From Planctomycetota bacterium (GTDB lineage: Bacteria > Planctomycetota > Phycisphaerae > Tepidisphaerales > Tepidisphaeraceae): a stretch of 14,472 nucleotides of DNA. The notes beneath the pieces were generated by a model, which ran no database searches, had not been told where the DNA came from, and saw only the letters and a program-made list of their open reading frames with translations. Both the position numbers and the translations under genes were made by a program. The stretch covers positions 1-14,472 of the forward strand of contig JAKORQ010000398.1 of NCBI GenBank assembly GCA_029777755.1, written 5' to 3'. Shown here piece by piece: positions 1 through 6,938 of the stretch (its first letter is position 1; each line of letters starts with the position of its first letter).

Positions 1-25
1 CGAGAGTCGTGAACGAAAGCTTCAT
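1..25 (-). CDS. Start of a probable sugar-phosphate isomerase/epimerase (N-terminal fragment)
   Basis: Only the first eight codons (MKLSFTTL, then a codon starting with G) lie inside the window, on the minus strand with the ATG at 25-23. The start is supported by a GAGGAG Shine-Dalgarno at 38-33, seven bases upstream, and by its place 75 bases after the stop of the dioxygenase gene read in the same direction. The opening MKLSFTTL(G) is typical of xylose-isomerase-like TIM-barrel sugar isomerases in Planctomycetes, where the first beta strand starts at once. That assignment rests on eight residues and on a neighbour often found in sugar-catabolism clusters, so the existence of a gene is more secure than its function. 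Confidence 0.5.
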
Positions 26-32
26 TGATCAT

Positions 33-38
33 CTCCTC
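33..38 (-). promoter_or_regulatory. Shine-Dalgarno of the gene entering at the left edge
   Basis: The plus strand reads ctcctc here, which is GAGGAG on the minus strand. The spacer to the ATG at 25-23 is seven bases (26-32). It is the main evidence that the short fragment at 1-25 is a real gene start. Confidence 0.6.
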
Positions 39-100
39 ACCGGTAGTGTCGGAATCATAGAGAAGATAATCAACACGCTTCGGCGGCGAATCGGAATTTC

Positions 101-931
101 TTACTTCGATTCCCTTGCGGCGACAGTCTCGGCACCCTTGCCTGTCTCCGCCAACTCGCGTTTAGTCCGCGTGACGAGGCTATCTTCTTCCTCCAGCCAC
201 GGGTAACGCAAAGGCACCGCGCGCTTCTTGCGGGGAAGCTGGCCGCCGAGAATGTAGGCGCGTCGCGGCGTATCACTGCGATTCGGGCCGGCGTAATGCA
301 GCGTGCGCGGATGATGGATCGTTGCGCCGCCGGCCGGCAGCGGACAGGCGATCGCAACCTTGGTGTACTTCTCGAAGTCAACCAGTTCCAGGCCATGGAT
401 GCGCGGATCATTGTTAATGTGCCGATGCGGCAGCACATCCCAGCGGTGCGTGCCGGGCACGAACCACATGCACCCCATCTCCACGGTGGCCGGCTGCAGC
501 GGCACCCAGATCGACAGCGTGCAATACTCATAGGCCGGGTCCCAGTATGCCTCGTCCTGGTGCCAGGGAGTCTCGGGGCTGATCTTCGGGGGCTTGTAGA
601 TGCAGTGCGCCCCGGAGCCGGTCGCCTCCGGCCCAAGCAGTTGCTTGGCGATCGCATCGGCGTTGGCCCGCATCAGGGTGTTCTTGAACTCTGGCACGTA
701 TCGCTCCGGGTCGAGCACCTGGGGCATGACGACCTCCTTGCCCTCCTCATTGGTGCCGGCGAGGTCGAACCAGTTCCCCTCCTCGCGCCCCACCGCCCTG
801 GCAAACATCTGGTCATACTTCTCGCGAAGCAGCGCCAGTTCCTCCGGCGTGGTGATGGCGTCGATAGTGAGGAAGCCGTTGGTGTGATAGGCCTCGATCT
901 GGTCCGGACGCAACTTGATGGTTGGTTCCAT
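101..931 (-). CDS. Phytanoyl-CoA dioxygenase (PhyH) family protein
   Basis: A 276-residue Fe(II)/2-oxoglutarate-dependent oxygenase, a normal length for the family. The jelly-roll metal triad is visible: His124 and Asp126 in TPWHQDEAYWDP, and the distal His212 in HHPRTLHYAGPN. Arg223 or Arg224 in the following TPRRAYI is the expected 2-oxoglutarate ligand. The frame is open up to 1027, but I chose the ATG at 931 because AAGGAG (948-943) precedes it and because MEPTIKLRPDQIEAYHTNGF is the usual start of the family (the helix before the G-F-L-x-I segment). The protein is soluble with no signal peptide. The substrate cannot be told; in Planctomycetes such enzymes often sit among sugar or aminosugar catabolism genes, which fits the isomerase-like start just downstream (75-base gap). 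It is divergent from sufU. Confidence 0.9.
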   Translation of the reverse strand: MEPTIKLRPDQIEAYHTNGFLTIDAITTPEELALLREKYDQMFARAVGREEGNWFDLAGTNEEGKEVVMPQVLDPERYVPEFKNTLMRANADAIAKQLLGPEATGSGAHCIYKPPKISPETPWHQDEAYWDPAYEYCTLSIWVPLQPATVEMGCMWFVPGTHRWDVLPHRHINNDPRIHGLELVDFEKYTKVAIACPLPAGGATIHHPRTLHYAGPNRSDTPRRAYILGGQLPRKKRAVPLRYPWLEEEDSLVTRTKRELAETGKGAETVAARESK

Positions 932-942
932 CGGTACTGCTA

Positions 943-948
943 CTCCTT
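943..948 (-). promoter_or_regulatory. Shine-Dalgarno deciding the dioxygenase start
   Basis: ctcctt on the plus strand is AAGGAG on the minus strand, 11 bases before the ATG at 931. It favours this start over the 32-codon extension to 1027, which would run through the divergent intergenic region and has no comparable site. Confidence 0.6.
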
Positions 949-1088
949 TCGCATGTGCAATGTCGCATGGTAGGAATGCGGGCAATCGCCGGACGTTCAC
1001 GGGAGCACGCTGGAGTTTTCCAAACAATTCATACCGGAATGTGCGTTACACAGGCGAAAACTGTTCTGCCGCAGGCCGCAATAGCGCG

Positions 1089-1094
1089 TATACT
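1089..1094 (+). promoter_or_regulatory. Probable -10 box of sufU, close enough for a leaderless mRNA
   Basis: TATACT matches the sigma-70 -10 consensus at five of six positions. It ends nine bases before the sufU ATG at 1104, so a start point seven or so bases downstream would fall at or a few bases before the A of the ATG. No purine-rich Shine-Dalgarno lies between the box and the ATG. I see no good -35 element 16-19 bases upstream, which lowers confidence. Confidence 0.4.
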
Positions 1095-1103
1095 TACCCA
1101 GCT

Positions 1104-1559
1104 ATGTCTGATTTGCGCGACCTCTACCAGGAAGTAATTCTCGACCATTCCAAAAAGCCGCGGAACTACCGCGACATGCCGGATGCCACGCACCAGGCGG
1201 ATGGTCATAACCGTCTGTGCGGCGACAAGCTGCATGTTTACATCAAGGTGGCCGACGGCAGGATCGTCGATGCTTCCTTCAAGGGGGTGGGCTGTGCCAT
1301 CTCCACTGCGTCCGCCTCCATGATGACGGATGAGCTCCGCGGCAAGACCCTGGAAGAGGCCAGGCGGCTCTACAATTTCTTTCACGAGGCGGTCACGACT
1401 CCTCCCACGGAAGACCCGCCCCACCTGGAAGAGCTGGGCAAACTGGGAGCATTCTCCGGGGTCCGTGAGTTTCCCGTCCGCGTGAAATGCGCAACGCTGG
1501 CATGGCATACCATGCAGGCGGCGGTCGAGAAGTCAGACGAACCGGTTTCAACCGAGTAG
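1104..1559 (+). CDS. sufU: SufU-type iron-sulfur cluster assembly protein
   Basis: A 151-residue protein of the SufU branch of the IscU/NifU-N family. In Firmicutes SufU accepts sulfur from the cysteine desulfurase SufS through a zinc-bound site and passes it to the SufBCD scaffold. The conserved ligands are present: Cys39 and Asp41 in LCGDKLHVY, Cys64 in GVGCAISTASAS and Cys129 in VKCATLAWHT. The stretch between Cys64 and Cys129 contains the extra segment (KLGAFSGVREFPVRVKC) that separates SufU from IscU, and the IscU LPPVK loop bound by HscA is absent. The ATG at 1104 begins the family-typical MSDLRDLYQEVILDHSKKPRNY; the frame is open further upstream, but that part matches nothing. sufT follows after four bases. 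No sufS, sufB, sufC or sufD gene is in the window. Confidence 0.93.
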   Translation: MSDLRDLYQEVILDHSKKPRNYRDMPDATHQADGHNRLCGDKLHVYIKVADGRIVDASFKGVGCAISTASASMMTDELRGKTLEEARRLYNFFHEAVTTPPTEDPPHLEELGKLGAFSGVREFPVRVKCATLAWHTMQAAVEKSDEPVSTE

Positions 1560-1563
1560 AGCC

Positions 1564-2052
1564 ATGGGTGAACAACAAAAGAGAGTCAGCCTGAACGTGA
1601 TGCCCGACGCCGAGAAGCTGTCAAAGCAGCTGGAGCGCACCGAGCAGAACCAGCAGACGCGATCCGCCGACAACAATCCGGGCAACCACGACAGCGAGCC
1701 GCCGACACCTGACAAGCTACTCCCGCCGGCCGACTGGCCGATTGAGCGCAAGCTCCTGCATGGCAAGATCGTCGCCGTTCTCAAGACGATCTACGACCCG
1801 GAGATCCCGGTAGACATCTTCGAGTTGGGGTTGATCTACAACATCGATATCTCAGGCGACAACGCGGCGAAGATCCGCATGACCCTGACCGCTCCGGGCT
1901 GCCCGGTGGCTGGCCAGATCGTCGAGGAGGTCGAGAACAAGGTCGAGAACATTCCCGAGATCAAGGAAGCCACTGTGGAACTGGTGTGGGATCCGCCGTG
2001 GACGCGCGATCGCATGAGCGAGGCCGCTCGCCTGCACCTGGGGCTGTGGTGA
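1564..2052 (+). CDS. sufT: SufT / MIP18-family (DUF59) iron-sulfur assembly protein
   Basis: A 162-residue protein whose residues 60-162 form a MIP18/PaaD-like domain. The family signatures are the DPEIPVDIFELGLIY motif (78-92), TAPGCPVA with Cys113 (109-116), and VWDPPW (141-146) near the C-terminus. SufT proteins assist maturation of Fe-S proteins, mainly when demand is high. The first 55-60 residues are an added tail rich in Gln, Glu, Asn and Pro, predicted by eye to be disordered and absent from minimal SufT proteins. It starts four bases after the sufU stop, so the two are almost certainly translated from one message. It converges with the rluA-type gene, leaving only 22 bases and no visible terminator hairpin between them. 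Confidence 0.9.
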   Translation: MGEQQKRVSLNVMPDAEKLSKQLERTEQNQQTRSADNNPGNHDSEPPTPDKLLPPADWPIERKLLHGKIVAVLKTIYDPEIPVDIFELGLIYNIDISGDNAAKIRMTLTAPGCPVAGQIVEEVENKVENIPEIKEATVELVWDPPWTRDRMSEAARLHLGLW

Positions 2053-2074
2053 TAGCCGCCGTCGTGGGACTCAT

Positions 2075-2827
2075 TCAGCGCCAGTACTTGCGCAGCATCT
2101 TCAGCGTAGCGGCGAAATCCTTGGGCATCTTGGCCTCGAGGCTCAGTTCCTTGCCGTCGGGAAGCTTTACCGTGAGCTTCTGCGCGTGAAGGGTCAGGCG
2201 GGCGATCAGCGGCTTTTCCTCCTGCCATTTTCCCAAGCGATAGTTGCGCTTGAAGCGCGATAGGAATATCCCCTGCCCGTACATTTCGCCAGTTGGGCCG
2301 TACAGGGGATCAACCGCCAGTGGATGACCCATGTGCTGCATGTGCACACGGATCTGGTGAGTCTTGCCGGTCTTGGGCATGGCGCGGACCAGGGTCAGTC
2401 CGCGGAAGGTTTCCTCAACGCGCCACTCGGTGAGGGCCCGCTTGCCGTGCTTGTCCACCTTCATGTAGCCGACGCGCTGCTTGTCGGGCCTGATGGGGGC
2501 ATCGATCACCCCGCTTTCCTCCGCCGGCCGACCAATCACCAGTGCCAGGTACTCCTTCACCGCCCAGTTGTTCTGGAACTGATGCGACAGATGCCGCTGG
2601 GCATCGATCGTCTTTGCAAACAGCAGTACGCCTGAGGTGTCCTTGTCCAGCCGATGCACTACGCGGATGCGCGGATCCTCCGATCCGCTCATGGGCAGCT
2701 TGAGCTGCCTGGCGAGTTGCTCCAGTGCGCTATCCTTTTCGCCGCGCCCGGGGATGGACGCCAGACCGGAGGGCTTGTTCACGGCGACAAGAGCGCTGTC
2801 CTCGTACACAATCTCCAACTTTGCCAT
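2075..2827 (-). CDS. RluA-family 23S rRNA/tRNA pseudouridine synthase
   Basis: A 250-residue RluA-family enzyme that would isomerise uridine to pseudouridine in rRNA or tRNA. Motif II, RVVHRLDKDTSGVLLFAK (55-72), contains the catalytic Asp61. YLALV (93-97) and KTGKTHQIRVHMQHMGHP (152-169) are the other conserved blocks. There is no N-terminal S4 RNA-binding domain, as in RluA and TruC rather than RluD. The target uridine cannot be deduced. I chose the ATG at 2827 (MAKLEIVYEDSALVAVNKPSG) because the family starts here; the open frame extends 23 codons further, but that part overlaps the end of the TPR gene and shows no homology. Only a weak CAGG precedes the ATG. It is the last gene of the seven-gene leftward run, 34 bases after the TPR lipoprotein gene. 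Confidence 0.92.
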   Translation of the reverse strand: MAKLEIVYEDSALVAVNKPSGLASIPGRGEKDSALEQLARQLKLPMSGSEDPRIRVVHRLDKDTSGVLLFAKTIDAQRHLSHQFQNNWAVKEYLALVIGRPAEESGVIDAPIRPDKQRVGYMKVDKHGKRALTEWRVEETFRGLTLVRAMPKTGKTHQIRVHMQHMGHPLAVDPLYGPTGEMYGQGIFLSRFKRNYRLGKWQEEKPLIARLTLHAQKLTVKLPDGKELSLEAKMPKDFAATLKMLRKYWR

Positions 2828-2861
2828 TTGCCTGATGCCCCTGGGGGTGGGAAAAAAACGA

Positions 2862-3869
2862 TCACCGGCTGAACATACGCCGCTCCCAGTCCTCAATCAT
2901 CAGTTTGATGGTTGGTTGCCGCGGATTGGCCTCAAGGCTCTTGCGCCACAGTTCCAGTGCCATGTCGCGCTTCTCATCATCCAGCTCGAAGCCGGCCTGG
3001 TACTCTGCAATGTAGACCCGGCCTAGTTCATTCATAGCGCTGTAATACTTGGGGTTCTTCTGGAGCGCAAGGTTGTACTGCTGCTTGGCCTCGTCGTACT
3101 GCTTACCCATGGCGTGGGCATCACCCATCCGCTTGCGCAGGTAAGGCGTGTCCTCCATCTTCAGCGCCTCCTGTAGCACCTGAAGGGCCTCTTCCCACTT
3201 CTGCTGGGCGAGCAGGTTATTGGAGTAGTTCACCAGCGTGCCGGCCTGCTTGGGAGCCAGGTCCAGCGACTTTCGGTAGGCGATCTCCGCCTCCTCATAG
3301 CGCCCGGCCGAATCGAGCGCCACGGCCATGTTGGCCTGCGCCTCGGCCGAGTCAGGCCGGATCGATGCCGCCTTCTGCGTATAGCGCACGGCATTGTCCA
3401 CATCCCCGAGTGCCAGGTGCACCAGTCCAAGGTTCATGTTTGAGCCGAAGTCATTGGCGTTCAGCTTGAGCGCATTGCGGTAGCTGGCGGCCGCATCCAG
3501 AAGACGCTTGAGCATCTGGTAGCTGACCCCCAGTTGATAGTGATGGTCTATCTCGTAGGGATCCATCTCGGTGAGCTGCTGGTAATACTCGGCCGCCGTC
3601 GCGTACTCGCCCCGTTGCTTGTAGATCCGCCCCAACACGGCGCGGGGCATGATCAGTGAGGGGTTGGCCTGGATCGCAGCCTTCAGCGCCTCCACCGCCT
3701 CATCCTGGTCGCCCGTCTGGTATGCATAGACACCCCTGACGTAGGTTTCTATGGCATGCGATTTCCCCGTGCGCACCGGCCCGCCCTGCTGCGCACACCC
3801 ACCGACGATCAGCGCCGCGAGCGCCATCCACGCAACCTGTCGACATGATCGGCTCATCATTTGCGCCAT
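2862..3869 (-). CDS. TPR-repeat lipoprotein
   Basis: A 335-residue protein with an N-terminal lipoprotein signal: basic MSRSCR, a hydrophobic stretch (about 11-22), then the lipobox VGGC with Cys25. Most of the rest is about eight tetratricopeptide repeats of roughly 34 residues from about residue 43 to 320. They show the G-A-P pattern, for example RGEYATAAEYYQQLTEMDP and GRYEEAEIAYRKSLDLAP. It is therefore expected outside the cytoplasmic membrane, lipid-anchored, as a protein-protein interaction scaffold. No enzyme domain is visible. Three Met codons (3869, 3860, 3857) could start it and none has a clear Shine-Dalgarno; all leave the lipobox intact. It follows the ABC permease by 48 bases, so it may work with that exporter or with cell-envelope assembly. 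Confidence 0.88.
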   Translation of the reverse strand: MAQMMSRSCRQVAWMALAALIVGGCAQQGGPVRTGKSHAIETYVRGVYAYQTGDQDEAVEALKAAIQANPSLIMPRAVLGRIYKQRGEYATAAEYYQQLTEMDPYEIDHHYQLGVSYQMLKRLLDAAASYRNALKLNANDFGSNMNLGLVHLALGDVDNAVRYTQKAASIRPDSAEAQANMAVALDSAGRYEEAEIAYRKSLDLAPKQAGTLVNYSNNLLAQQKWEEALQVLQEALKMEDTPYLRKRMGDAHAMGKQYDEAKQQYNLALQKNPKYYSAMNELGRVYIAEYQAGFELDDEKRDMALELWRKSLEANPRQPTIKLMIEDWERRMFSR

Positions 3870-3917
3870 TAGTAGAGGAAGCGGCCACAGCGGTCAACGG
3901 AGCAAAGCATGCTATCG

Positions 3918-5993
3918 CTAGCGGGACTGCCGCCGGATGGTCATGTCGAAGTTCTTGACCATCGACTTGTAAACTGTCCAGATCATCACCGCATACAGGC
4001 CGCTGGAGAGCAGCACACCCAGGATCACGCCCAAACGCGCCTCGAGGATCATCGAGGCATCGCCATCACGGAAGATCCTTCCGCCAAACTGCTCGGGCGA
4101 AGCCAGTACCGACAGCGCCGTGACCGGGCTGAATGAGCCGATCGCTAGCGGCATCCAACTGGAGCGGGCACTATCCGCAATCCCATACCCTATCATGGCG
4201 GCGCATCCCACCAGGCCAACCACGATGCCCACGCTTGCCATCACCGCGACCGTCGTGCTGCGACAGCGCAGCGACATCGTGATACCCACGACGGCCGCAA
4301 ACGCAGTGAGGATAGAAAGCAGTAGCGGCGCAATCACTATCGCCTCCGGGAAGACCACCCAGAGAAACTGGCTGCCCTCCGATACCAGACGGAATATGTC
4401 GTAGACCACGAACACCACGATGCTCGCCACCGGCACGAGATTCAGCGGCATGGCCACGCTCATCAGCCCGCGCACCTTGCCCCAGAGGTAATAGCGGCTG
4501 GTGATGGGGCTGGCGAGCAGAAGGTCCAGGCTGCCATCCTCCTTCTCGCGCGTGACTGTCGAGGCGGCAACATTGGTTATAACTATCAGCACCACCGCCA
4601 CTTCCAGCAGGAGCAGCTTAAGCAGGTAGGACTGCGTATCCGCAAGGCTCAGCCCGCGCGAAGGGGTCGCCAGGTCAAGTGCGGTAAGGACATCGCGCCG
4701 TCTGGGATCGATGGTGTAGTCCTTTACCGCCAGGCGGCTGTCGAGCGACTCGATCGCCACTTCCCGGCCATCAAGTGTCACCTTCAGGTCCTCGGCATAT
4801 CGATGGATCACCGGCCTGTCGGACGCCAGGATGGTCACCATGCGCTGCTCGGTGTTGAACGCACCGCGCGAGATATATCTCGAGGGCAGTTCCACGCGGG
4901 CGAACATCGACAGTATCCAGATCGCCCCGATAAGCCCGGCCGCGATCAGGGCATAGCGCATCCAGGTCATGCGGGCGGCCGACGCCTTGGTCTTGGCCTC
5001 ACGCCAGGCGATGGGATTGTGCCAGACATACCTTGGCCGACGGGCCGTCACGCTCCTGGTCAGCCGAAGTTTCAGCATGATCCAGTTGCGCAGAGTCATG
5101 GTCGACTGCGCTACCTTGCGCAGGAAGATCACGGACGGAATTGTCAGCACCAGCCCGATGGTGAAGGTTACCGCGATGAAGAACGAATGCGGGCTGCTGA
5201 GATACCAGCTCACCGGCCACCAGCGCAGCGACTCGGGCAGATCAGCGGCCAGCGGCGGCAGATAGGAAGGATCACCCATCGACGCCTTGAGCGCCAGAAA
5301 GGGATTGATCCCGGTAAACCAGCTTATGTGCGAGGTCGGCTCGTCATACACCGCCCCGCCGGCCACATGAAACCAGGGCACCCAGTCCAGCAGGATCAGC
5401 CCCACCAGGTAGATGATGATGAACAGGTAAAAGCCAAAGATCGTCCGCCGCGTTCCAAGGCGGAAAGTGGCCAGCGACATGGCGATCGCGCCGGTGAGGA
5501 ACGCGGTGCCGGCCGCGATGCCGAAGGAATAGAGGATGTTATCCAGCCCGACGCCGCCGAATATCTGGGTGATGGCGAACACGGGCACACCCGATAGCAG
5601 AAGCGCAATGATGAAGAAAATCCGCGACAGCAGCGATCCCAGCACGATCTGCCCGTTGGACAGCGGCGTGGTAAGGAGTATGTCATACGTCTGGCTGTCG
5701 CCTTCCTGAGTGATGGCGCCGGCCGTGAATACCGGCGAGAGAAGCGCAACCAGCAGCAACTGCACATAGCTGATTGACCTGAAGATGCTAGCGGAGTTCT
5801 TCGCCAGCTCGTTCAGGTCCGTCTCGCTACCCAACGAGATCAGCATCATCACCACCCACAGGCAAAGCAGCCCAAGGTAGATGCAGCGGATTATCATGTC
5901 CCGGCGGCGTTTGCCGGCCATGGAGATGATCCGCAGCAGGATCGGATTTGCTGGGATCAGCCGCCAGAAGATGTCGCGAGCTATTGCAAGCAT
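3918..5993 (-). CDS. ABC-2 type permease with two fused membrane domains
   Basis: A 691-residue membrane protein, about twice the size of a single ABC-2 permease. The first half has transmembrane segments around 35-53, 75-95, 125-145, 155-175 and 183-203. The second has segments near 346-363, 457-479 and several up to about 680. Each half carries the family's coupling motif: ITQEGDSQTYDILLTTP (94-110) and VTREKEDGSLDLLLASP (480-496). NPIAWREAKTKASA (326-339) lies at the start of the second half. Residues about 365-455 form a large predicted extracytoplasmic loop. It would form the channel of an exporter driven by the ATPase encoded just upstream. The start at 5993 has AGGA (6004-6001) seven bases before it; the gap from the ATPase stop is nine bases. 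The substrate is unknown. Confidence 0.88.
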   Translation of the reverse strand: MLAIARDIFWRLIPANPILLRIISMAGKRRRDMIIRCIYLGLLCLWVVMMLISLGSETDLNELAKNSASIFRSISYVQLLLVALLSPVFTAGAITQEGDSQTYDILLTTPLSNGQIVLGSLLSRIFFIIALLLSGVPVFAITQIFGGVGLDNILYSFGIAAGTAFLTGAIAMSLATFRLGTRRTIFGFYLFIIIYLVGLILLDWVPWFHVAGGAVYDEPTSHISWFTGINPFLALKASMGDPSYLPPLAADLPESLRWWPVSWYLSSPHSFFIAVTFTIGLVLTIPSVIFLRKVAQSTMTLRNWIMLKLRLTRSVTARRPRYVWHNPIAWREAKTKASAARMTWMRYALIAAGLIGAIWILSMFARVELPSRYISRGAFNTEQRMVTILASDRPVIHRYAEDLKVTLDGREVAIESLDSRLAVKDYTIDPRRRDVLTALDLATPSRGLSLADTQSYLLKLLLLEVAVVLIVITNVAASTVTREKEDGSLDLLLASPITSRYYLWGKVRGLMSVAMPLNLVPVASIVVFVVYDIFRLVSEGSQFLWVVFPEAIVIAPLLLSILTAFAAVVGITMSLRCRSTTVAVMASVGIVVGLVGCAAMIGYGIADSARSSWMPLAIGSFSPVTALSVLASPEQFGGRIFRDGDASMILEARLGVILGVLLSSGLYAVMIWTVYKSMVKNFDMTIRRQSR

Positions 5994-6002
5994 CCCGATG
6001 TC

Positions 6003-6938
6003 CTACTGAACGTTTCCTTTCGTCAGTCGCATGAAGGCGGTCTCCAGGTTCACCTCTTCCTCCTTGAGCATGGTGAGCCTGAAGCCATTGCGCACCAGAA
6101 GTTCTGCAACGAAGCTGTGATCCTGCACCTCATCGCTTACCGCCACCTTCAGCATGCCATCCACCGGCGTGACGCTCACAATCTTGTCATGGTTGCACAG
6201 GACCTGCTGCGCCAACTGGGCGTTGGAGGAAACGGCAACATGGATGATCCTGCCCGTGCGCGCCCGGCGGATCGCCTCGGCGACCGGCCCGCTGTAGATC
6301 AACTCGCCCTGCTCGATGATGCCGATGGTGTTACACAGGTCCGCCAGTTCCGGGAGAATGTGGGAGGAGATGAGGATCGTCTTGCCCATGCGTCGCAGTT
6401 CCTTGAGCAGCTCGCGCATCTCGATGCGGGCGCGGGGATCAAGGTTACCAGCCGGCTCATCCAGCAGCAGCACCTTCGGATCGTGCACCAGCACACGGGC
6501 GATCGAAAGTCTCTGCTTCATGCCGCGCGAGAGCGAATCAACAAACGCATCACGCTTGCTACCCAGGTCTGTCAGCTCCAGTACATCATTGACGATGCGG
6601 GTACGGGAGCTGCCGTGGATGCCATATGCCGCCGCGAAGAACTCCAGGTACTCCTGCACCACCATGTCCTCGTAGGCGCCGAATCCATCAGGCACATACC
6701 CGATCAGCGGGCGGATCTGGCGCGACTGGAAGCCCACCACCAAGTCACAGATACGTGCTTCTCCCCACGTCGGCTGCAGCAGCGTCGCCAGGATCTTGAT
6801 GGTGGTCGTCTTGCCCGCGCCGTTCGGGCCGATGAAGCCGAAGCAATCACCCTCCTGGATCTCCAGGTTCAGGTTGGAGAGCGCTACCAGCGATCCGTAG
6901 CGTTTGGTCAGGTTGATCGTCTTGATGACTGCTGCCAT
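6003..6938 (-). CDS. ABC transporter ATP-binding protein, Gld-like export subfamily
   Basis: A 311-residue cytoplasmic ATPase with a complete nucleotide-binding domain (residues about 4-220) and a C-terminal extension of about 90 residues, as in GldA/CcmA-type exporters. Visible motifs are Walker A GPNGAGKT (37-44), signature LSRGMKQR (136-143), Walker B VLLLDEP (156-162, with Asp160 and Glu161) and the H-loop His193. The Q-loop reads GYVPDGFG (80-87), with Asp84 where Gln is usual. It would power the double permease encoded nine bases downstream. Its ATG directly abuts the TAA of the 798-residue protein gene (TAAATG), and its GGAG (6951-6948) lies inside that gene, so translation is probably coupled. 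Confidence 0.93.
   Translation of the reverse strand: MAAVIKTINLTKRYGSLVALSNLNLEIQEGDCFGFIGPNGAGKTTTIKILATLLQPTWGEARICDLVVGFQSRQIRPLIGYVPDGFGAYEDMVVQEYLEFFAAAYGIHGSSRTRIVNDVLELTDLGSKRDAFVDSLSRGMKQRLSIARVLVHDPKVLLLDEPAGNLDPRARIEMRELLKELRRMGKTILISSHILPELADLCNTIGIIEQGELIYSGPVAEAIRRARTGRIIHVAVSSNAQLAQQVLCNHDKIVSVTPVDGMLKVAVSDEVQDHSFVAELLVRNGFRLTMLKEEEVNLETAFMRLTKGNVQ

Noticed and set aside
915..1103. Upstream extension of the sufU reading frame by 63 codons
   Set aside because: The extension runs through the divergent promoter region, shows no family similarity, and SufU homology begins exactly at the ATG at 1104.
2053..2074. Terminator between convergent sufT and the RluA-type gene
   Set aside because: The gap is only 22 bases and I find no inverted repeat or T run in it.
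2828..2896. Longer N-terminus for the RluA-type protein
   Set aside because: It overlaps the end of the TPR gene, has no similarity to the family, and the family start MAKLEIVYED lies at 2827.
916..2918. Shared string ttgatggttggtt at 916-928 and 2906-2918 as a direct repeat
   Set aside because: Both copies encode PTIKL in unrelated minus-strand proteins and similarity stops at once outside it; chance is the simplest explanation.
4803..5597. Plus-strand open frame of 264 codons inside the permease gene
   Set aside because: Its product is rich in Arg, His, Gln and Gly with no fold-like pattern, as expected from the complement of a high-GC coding strand. The minus-strand permease is clearly real.
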